Shown one piece after another: positions 21,101 to 24,725 of a stretch of DNA of 24,725 nucleotides. Below the pieces are notes generated by a model. That model was not told where the DNA came from. It saw only the letters and a list, made by a program, of their open reading frames with translations, and did no database searches. Position 1 is the stretch's first letter; each line of letters starts with the position of its first letter. Both the position numbers and the translations under genes were made by a program. The stretch comes from Choristocarpus tenellus KU-1152 (Eukaryota; Phaeophyceae): the NCBI GenBank assembly GCA_964200185.2, contig CAXNAD020000200.1:1-24725 (forward strand). The letters are read 5' to 3'.

Positions 21101-24100
21101 ATTTTCCGGACATTGGACCTCATAGAACAAATGCCCACTGGCAATAAACTAACACTATAGGGAAAATGGGATCAATGTTGTCCTGGACAACTGATGTTGT
21201 TGACCAAATGGTCCCAGAGTTTGTCCTGGACACAATCTATATTGTAGACCAAATGACTCTGAGTGTTGTCCTGGACAATGTATGTTTTGGACAATTGGGC
21301 ACCAAAGGTTTTCCTGAACAAAAGCCTTCTTTCAGACAACGTCAATGCTCCCAACCGTGATGGTGTAACAACTAATGTTAAGCAGAATGTTTGCTACTTC
21401 ACAATGTGATGGTGTTGTGTTACATTTGACATGCCTTGAAACTTGCACGAAGAAGGGTTTTCCATGTATGAGTGACTGATATTGAGTTACTGGTATCACT
21501 CTTCCATAACATACACTATGCATTGTAGAATGTAGAATGCATGTCAGCACTCAAGCGTTCCACTCCTTAAGTGTATTGTGCAATGGTCAAGTGTTGACCC
21601 AGAAGACTCATATGCTATTCATGGTAGCAGGTATTACAGAGCAGATGGTGACAGGTGTTGCCCCAGACAATATATGTTATAGAGCAACAGGTCTGCCGGT
21701 TGGCCAAGAGAGGTTATACTCCGGCGTATTAGAGTAAATGACGCCAAGCACTGTGCTGTACAAGGGATGTTGCTTTGCAAATATACATCAAGCGTTTTCC
21801 AGAACAGTGTATGTACATTATGGAGAAAGTAGTCCTGAATACTGTCCTGGACATTGGATGTAGAGCAAATGGACCCTGGTATGCTCCCAGTGATGGACAT
21901 TACAGAGAAAATGCCACTGAGTCTATTCGTGCACAACAGACATTAAAGAGAAAACGCAACTGGGGTTATTCCGGACAATGAGCACTGTAAACTAAACGAC
22001 TCTTGACAACTGACTTTATAGGTCAGATTTAATTGAGCATTCTAGGGCAACGCTTATGCTGAGCATTTTGTTATTAGGGCCCATAGTACCCTAGATGGAG
22101 GGGTCAAGCATCCATTCGGAGCCTGTGTGACCCTATAGTGATTTCATGTCATATATGGTAACGTGTCAGATGCAAAGCAATTTCCTTTATCTCAACTCAC
22201 AGTCCTTTTCTATCCCCGTGCCTAGACTGAACCCGAAGAAAAACTACCCGCAAAGCAGGCATCAAACTGGGGTATCTTACAACACCCCATCAAGCCCCCC
22301 AAAAGGACCACTTGGGGTAAACACCCTCCCCCCTCTAAGATAATATGGGGCTATAGGTGAGATGTTGTGCTGTAGTGCATGAAGTATAACCAAGACTTTG
22401 TTGCAATGTGTATCCGTTCCTGGGCTCAACAAATCATTATGTAGTGCTTCAGGTGATTGAGGGACTCACAGAGCCTGTCCATAGAGTTACAGGGCAAGTT
22501 CATCATGCTATTGTGCTACAATTTGCGGGTATGATTACATAAAATTTTGCATGTATGCAAGAAAACTGAATACATGCAAATACATACATTGGCGGGAAAT
22601 TGGTATATGAGGGTGAGGTAAACGTGGAAATGACAGGAGGGCAGATTTTGTAACTTGTACATAATTGCGTGTGAGTTGGAAGCTTCTCATTATGCACATT
22701 GACACTCATTTGCTAGTTCAATGGTATTGTGGGAGTCATTTTGCGGCACTGTGCACATTTGGCTGGGCATAGTTGTACAAATTATTTTGTATCGAAGCAC
22801 AAAGATGCGTAAGTTGATGCAGCCAACAATGGAACACGTAAGTGGGAGAGTTGCATCATCTCCATAGTGAGGAGTGTACAAATACTTGAATGTTTTTTTT
22901 CTCTATTCTAGATTGCTTCTACTTTCAGTACAGTATTGCTACAGTAAGTTGTGTTCGGGATATGCATTTTTGGGAAATTTAAGGTTGATATGACTAAGAA
23001 ACCTGTTATATCAGTGCTGTGGAGCAACTGTGTTGAATATATGGGAAAACTTGAGATGTACCTGTGTAATCATTTGTTCGTCACGAGAATCAATGTGGTG
23101 GTGGTGTAAGCTGTTATCACTGACTCTTGTACTGTCTACTAATAGTAACTGCATGCACCTGTGGGTGATGTAATGGGTGACTACTGGAAGACCGCACAAC
23201 AAATGCTGAGTGTTGCTGTGTATGGAGTAGAGTATGAAAGCTCCTAGAGCGAATCCAAAATTGTCAACAAGATCAAATCTAGGGAGCTAACCTCTGTACT
23301 ACGAAGCATATCCTATAGTGATTGACTCATCCATTCAAAATGACCACAACATGCCAAGGAGTGTTCTAACATGAATTAGATGGTGAAAAGTCGCATGTAC
23401 AAAATCCTTCAGCATGGTCAGTAGGACTGCATTACCAGTACACTCTCTGCTACTTTGCGATCTGCCATCGCTATACTACTGATACGCCAGAAAAGTGTGA
23501 TAAAAAGGTGCATCATGCCCTGGACAGTACTAAGTGGTACTGTTGTGAGTTGGTCAGTAGAGTTGATGGGCTACTTCACCAATAGCTAAGTTTCTTTGGA
23601 TCAAGGTTTTAAGTACGAAATAGGGGCCTTGTTCTGGGTGGGTCGCAGAAAAATTGGAAATCCCACTTTCTTGCTATGTGGAAATCAGGAGTTGACAGAG
23701 TGGTACGATGTTATGCGTTTACCACAACGTGTAGAAGTAATTTAATACTTCGTTCGGAATTAAATGTAATACAACTTTTAGATCATGATGCTGCTATGCA
23801 CTAGAATGAACAGGTGCATACAAACCCTATATATTCAATTGGGCTAAGCAAATCTATTGAATATGGTGTGTGTAACCTAATGTCATGATAATATGCTGAT
23901 ACAAATCATTTATAAAATGCCCGACTTGCCCTCTTCCTTCATCTAGAATAACCTCCTTGTTGATCTCATCCGTTGCTTGTTGTTCCTCATTAGGTTGAAA
24001 TTGCTGGACATAAACGCATGTTTATTTTTGCACTTCAAGAACTAGAGGCGGGTGAAGAACTCCTATACAGCTACCCCCCACTGGTTGGATCCAGTCGAGG

Positions 24101-24170
24101 AGAGGTTGCACCAAGGTGTTGCTGCGGTGCCCCCAGTTGCTGGGGGCGCATATCAGTACCTGTGCATTGA
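8829..24170 (+). CDS. PHD-AP2-PHD-PHD-bromodomain-SET histone lysine methyltransferase
   Basis: A trithorax-like chromatin protein of about 1,663 residues. Model exons: 8829-9127, 9357-9453, 9951-10019, 10396-10545 (tentative), 10956-11054, 11478-12328, 12637-12811, 13088-14425, 14820-15104, 15772-16055, 16436-16936, 17829-18213, 18453-18500, 18788-18913, 19633-19740, 23994-24170 (stop TGA). The lengths sum to 4,992 bases, divisible by 3. Start choice: the ATG at 8829 has an in-frame TAA immediately before it. Domains by residue: PHD 25-69, AP2 100-155, basic patch PRRRKKAKR near 220, Lys/Gly/Ser-rich linker 239-520, PHD 521-572, acidic/Ser linker, PHD-like 981-1032, bromodomain 1122-1230, SET about 1513-1640, post-SET to 1655. 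Expected role: nuclear; reads histone tails and acetyl-lysine, contacts DNA through AP2, methylates a histone lysine (probably H3K4 or H3K36, not decidable here). No frameshift or internal stop in the model. Confidence 0.88.
9357..10019 (+). other. Exons 2 and 3 of SET gene: AP2 DNA-binding domain
   Basis: Exon 9357-9453 and exon 9951-10019 join in phase 0. With the last codon of exon 1 they give KFYGVSKTGKGWQAKI, then TVIGIFQDEE, then MAARAYDQVAMDLYGSTAEL ending NFP. This is the complete AP2 layout: the YxGV opening strand, the conserved Trp of the sheet, the xxGxF strand, the EExAARAYD helix and the terminal NFP. AP2 domains bind short GC-rich or other DNA motifs through the three-stranded sheet. 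The AARAYD helix across a splice junction is decisive for this exon pairing. DNA specificity cannot be read from the sequence. Confidence 0.9.
9541..9606 (+). other. Possible optional 66-base exon inside the AP2 domain
   Basis: Between the two AP2 exons lies an open 66-base block bounded by an AG acceptor (TTAACCAG) and a GT donor (GTTTGC), phase 0 on both sides. It would add 22 residues (VQPYCILLDTS... ending FLRQDQ) between the AP2 sheet and helix without breaking the frame. The canonical AP2 is complete without it, so it is either chance or an alternative exon. The donor is weak. Confidence 0.25.
10396..11054 (+). other. Exons 4-5 of SET gene: linker with basic patch (partly tentative)
   Basis: Exon 10396-10545 encodes a Ser/Tyr/Gly-rich piece (SSYNQHRYSRSEYFEG ... 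GGDDSSDMTN). Its phases fit, but its acceptor (GTAAAG) lacks a pyrimidine tract, so it may begin elsewhere, for example after GGTCTGAG near 10448, or not exist. Exon 10956-11054 starts after a good TTCAG acceptor and encodes MGVDLKEMNQPRRRKKAKRL, a probable nuclear localisation signal or AT-hook-like basic patch beside the AP2 domain. Its donor is AAG|GTGATT. A further phase-0 block, 11293-11349 (MEEAISQSVSRHLLQQFIA), could be an additional exon with a weak donor. Confidence 0.5.
11478..12328 (+). other. Exon 6 of SET gene: low-complexity Lys/Gly/Ser linker
   Basis: An 851-base exon, open in one frame, rich in Lys, Gly and Ser, with short repeats such as KGKGAA and GKGEGTGKGP and a second basic cluster near KKWKGGYPSKKSKER. 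It is probably disordered and likely to contact nucleic acid or be modified. It ends inside the second PHD finger (LCG split by the intron, donor GTAAGT). The long open frame on the opposite strand here is a compositional shadow. Confidence 0.8.
12324..12778 (+). other. PHD finger 2 (split by intron 12329-12636)
   Basis: The Cys at the end of exon 6 and exon 12637-12811 together give LCGVCGKTGEVLCCDNCPKV, then FHKLCL, and finally PWFCPHC. All eight zinc ligands of a C4HC3 PHD are present (CGVC, CDNC, HKLC, CPHC). This is the GEVLCCDxCPxxFH type seen in chromatin adaptors. The frame is restored exactly across the intron (GG|T). The exon ends in phase 0 before GTGAGT. Confidence 0.92.
13088..14425 (+). 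other. Exon 8 of SET gene: long acidic/Ser linker and start of PHD-like finger 3
   Basis: A 1,338-base exon (446 codons) opening ETPDWASMKQAMSK after a GCCAG acceptor. The segment EFAPELANRLLYSLLYEDFYVAP-like region (residues LANRLLYSLLYEDFY, near 13230-13275) looks structured. The rest is polar and increasingly acidic (DDIDNAVFRREGDDEGD, near 14000-14050). It ends with the first half of the third PHD-like finger. The donor is taken as GTAAAG after GGACGT, since this joins directly to WECPAC in the next exon. Confidence 0.82.
14288..14837 (+). other. PHD-like finger 3, split by intron, one ligand replaced
   Basis: CFYC, then AMAC, then HIFC, then FLCLDSRWGLEKSLLVKGR at the end of exon 8, joined in phase 0 to WECPAC at the start of exon 14820-15104. 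The order is that of a PHD finger, and WECPAC is a textbook PHD ending. The fourth zinc ligand, expected three residues after AMAC, is Ser (C-P-N-S) instead of Cys. The finger is therefore degenerate or uses another residue. The remainder of exon 9 encodes a Gly/Arg/Glu-rich segment (EDGRRREGRLGRG) ending at a GTGAGA donor. Confidence 0.8.
15772..16936 (+). other. Exons 10-11 of SET gene: bromodomain
   Basis: Exon 15772-16055 opens KPSKEEGRLLRLVYTIFVDH and contains the bromodomain ZA loop (DPYKLFAEPVD, then PGYAEVIRWPMDFSTI) and the acetyl-lysine pocket CGNAITFNPPGTIYHSIA. The conserved Asn that holds acetyl-lysine is present (TFN; most relatives have YN). The last helix continues across the intron (AA|G, phase 2) in exon 16436-16936 as SMLETAEMIWPSA. 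The layout is nearest to the BRPF/BRD7-9 type (family knowledge). The rest of exon 11 is an unassigned linker with a helical, acidic end (DMWEEECLLREAV). Confidence 0.93.
17829..18213 (+). other. Exon 12 of SET gene: Ser/Lys/Ala linker before SET
   Basis: The exon begins after TTCCAG, completing an Arg codon (AG|G). It encodes a Ser/Lys/Thr/Ala-rich stretch and then a basic helix (RLRSIVMRLLRLAAGRLRTR) just before the SET domain. No AWS or pre-SET cysteine cluster is present here. The donor is CAG|GTAAGA, phase 0. Confidence 0.85.
19741..23993 (+). other. 4.25-kb intron inside the SET core
   Basis: Donor ATG|GTGAGT, acceptor CTCATTAG|GTT, phase 0. It is five to eighteen times longer than the gene's other introns (about 230-900 bases). 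It separates LRM from VEIAGH, which are adjacent in any SET domain, so no coding exon is missing. I saw no gene in it on either strand. The only structure is the degenerate repeat at about 21105-21980, plus AT-rich unique sequence. Confidence 0.85.
21105..21980 (+). repeat. Degenerate 43-45-bp tandem repeat within the large intron
   Basis: The core TCCTGGACA (or TCCGGACA / TCCTGAACA) recurs at 21181, 21224, 21269 and 21312, spaced 43, 45 and 43 bases. The rest of the unit also repeats in part: a TGTATGTTGTAGACC-like middle and a CAAATGG-CCC-GAG end. More diverged copies occur at 21105, about 21656, 21798, 21833, 21845 and 21970. The middle stretch 21360-21640 is mostly not repeat-like. The unit length is not a multiple of three and copies carry stops, so it is a decayed minisatellite rather than coding sequence. 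Confidence 0.7.
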
Positions 24171-24653
24171 TCGTGACAAGAGGGGTCGCAAGAAGGAGAT
24201 GTTTATTTATTTTCAAACCATGCATCTATCCGTGAGCATGCAAAGTGCTGGGGCATGGAGTGTGTTGGGTAGTGGAGCAAACTTATACACTCTCAAGCTA
24301 GTTGAAGCAATAGTGCTACTGACTTGTACTACCTAAATGTTGAACAAGTGTTGAGGCTTGTAGTGAAGATGAAGTTTGAAAGCATGCAGCATCAGGCCTT
24401 GCTAAGACTGAAATGTGGTATGAGATCAAATCTATTTTTTGATATTTTCGTTTCCTTGACAAATGTTCAAGATACCATAGGCACCACTCTCTTTTGTACT
24501 GCACACTTGATAACTGGAGTGCATTTATGGGTGCCGATTTGTGGTAGTGGGGGGGGTACTGGATGGACTACTACGTAAATTCACCAACTGAAGTGCTCCT
24601 CCTCCATGAGTTGCAAATTGGCAGGATATTGTCAGTTCTCATTTTCGCAACAG
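24171..24653. other. 3' flank of SET gene, no gene recognised
   Basis: Begins directly after the TGA. There is an AT-rich patch (TTTATTTATTTTC near 24200) but no AATAAA on the plus strand. Open frames are short and without domains. A run of eight G occurs near 24550. Confidence 0.5.
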
Positions 24654-24692
24654 GGTCAAAGTATCTTGGGGGGGGGGTGTCGGCATCCGTTT
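24654..24692 (-). repeat. Right copy of inverted C-rich terminal repeat
   Basis: Read on the minus strand this is AAACGGATGCCGACAC, ten C, then AAGATACTTTGACC, nearly identical to bases 1-38. Another 33 bases (T-rich) follow to the window end. The similarity covers about 38 of 39 positions apart from one substitution and a small difference after the C-run. Confidence 0.8.
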
Positions 24693-24725
24693 TTCACCCT
24701 TTTTTCGATTTTCACTTTTTTGGTG

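Larger units (their letters stand above)
18453..24170 (+). other. Exons 13-16 of SET gene: SET and post-SET catalytic domain
   Basis: Four phase-0 exons. The micro-exon 18453-18500 gives KTGKGWTISVSGKGTK, which joins GLGVFANEGI in 18788-18913 (cofactor-binding GxG) followed by ELVGEFLGEQV. Exon 19633-19740 gives NFMQRIGDGTFLDATRKGN and then LRFVNHSCEPNC, the cofactor/active-site knot with an intact NHSC. Exon 23994-24170 gives RMFIFALQELEAGEELLYSY and the zinc-binding post-SET CCCGAPSC, then the stop. All core SET motifs are present, so activity is expected. Unusual points: EFLGE where most have EYxGE, and YSY where most have YDY. The DATRKGN...RFVNHSCEPNC block is nearest to the trithorax/SET1/SETD2 superfamily. 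The substrate lysine cannot be assigned. Confidence 0.92.

Noticed and set aside
1-24725. Bacterial operons, CRISPR arrays, tRNA or rRNA genes
   Set aside because: No regular spacer repeats, no tRNA cloverleaf with a GTTCRANNC-type arm, no rRNA blocks, and all genes are intron-split, so the window is eukaryotic.

Overview
The window is nuclear DNA of a eukaryote. All recognisable genes are split by GT-AG introns with consistent phases, there is no operon-like packing, and there are decayed non-LTR retrotransposon pieces. The protein set fits an alga or a protist related to algae. An AP2 domain of the plant/alveolate/stramenopile kind sits inside a chromatin regulator, and next to it is an alpha-tubulin acetyltransferase, an enzyme of organisms with stable or ciliary microtubules. 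I cannot name the lineage from sequence alone.

Layout, left to right. (1) Positions 1-38 carry a C-rich repeat whose inverted copy lies at the other end of the window (24654-24692). (2) 159-1246, minus strand: the last four exons of a multi-exon gene of unknown function with a charged, coiled-coil-like segment. (3) 1930-3070 and 4140-4830, minus strand: two broken pieces of a LINE-type reverse transcriptase, the first with a YADD active site, the second with the region that follows it. (4) 4840-6320: no gene seen. (5) 6323-8100, minus strand: an intact-looking alpha-tubulin N-acetyltransferase (Mec-17/ATAT family), six exons in my model. (6) 8101-8828: a CpG-rich divergent promoter/5' UTR region. 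(7) 8829-24170, plus strand: a single large gene of about 16 exons encoding about 1,660 residues with the domain order PHD - AP2 - basic/low-complexity linker - PHD - PHD-like - bromodomain - SET - post-SET. (8) 24171-24725: 3' flank and the right-hand repeat.

The main discovery candidate is the large gene. It puts a sequence-specific DNA-binding fold (AP2), three histone-reader PHD modules, an acetyl-lysine reader (bromodomain) and a lysine methyltransferase (SET) in one chain. From this architecture I infer a trithorax-like methyltransferase that could choose its own DNA targets. Every splice junction in the model keeps frame, and the AP2, PHD2, PHD3, bromodomain and SET domains each run smoothly across an intron, which is strong internal support. 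Exon 4 (10396-10545) and part of the linker are the least certain pieces.

The SET core is interrupted by a 4.25-kb intron holding a degenerate 43-45-bp repeat. The acetyltransferase and the methyltransferase are divergently transcribed from a shared short, CpG-rich interval, so they may be co-regulated, but nothing in the sequence shows that their products work together.
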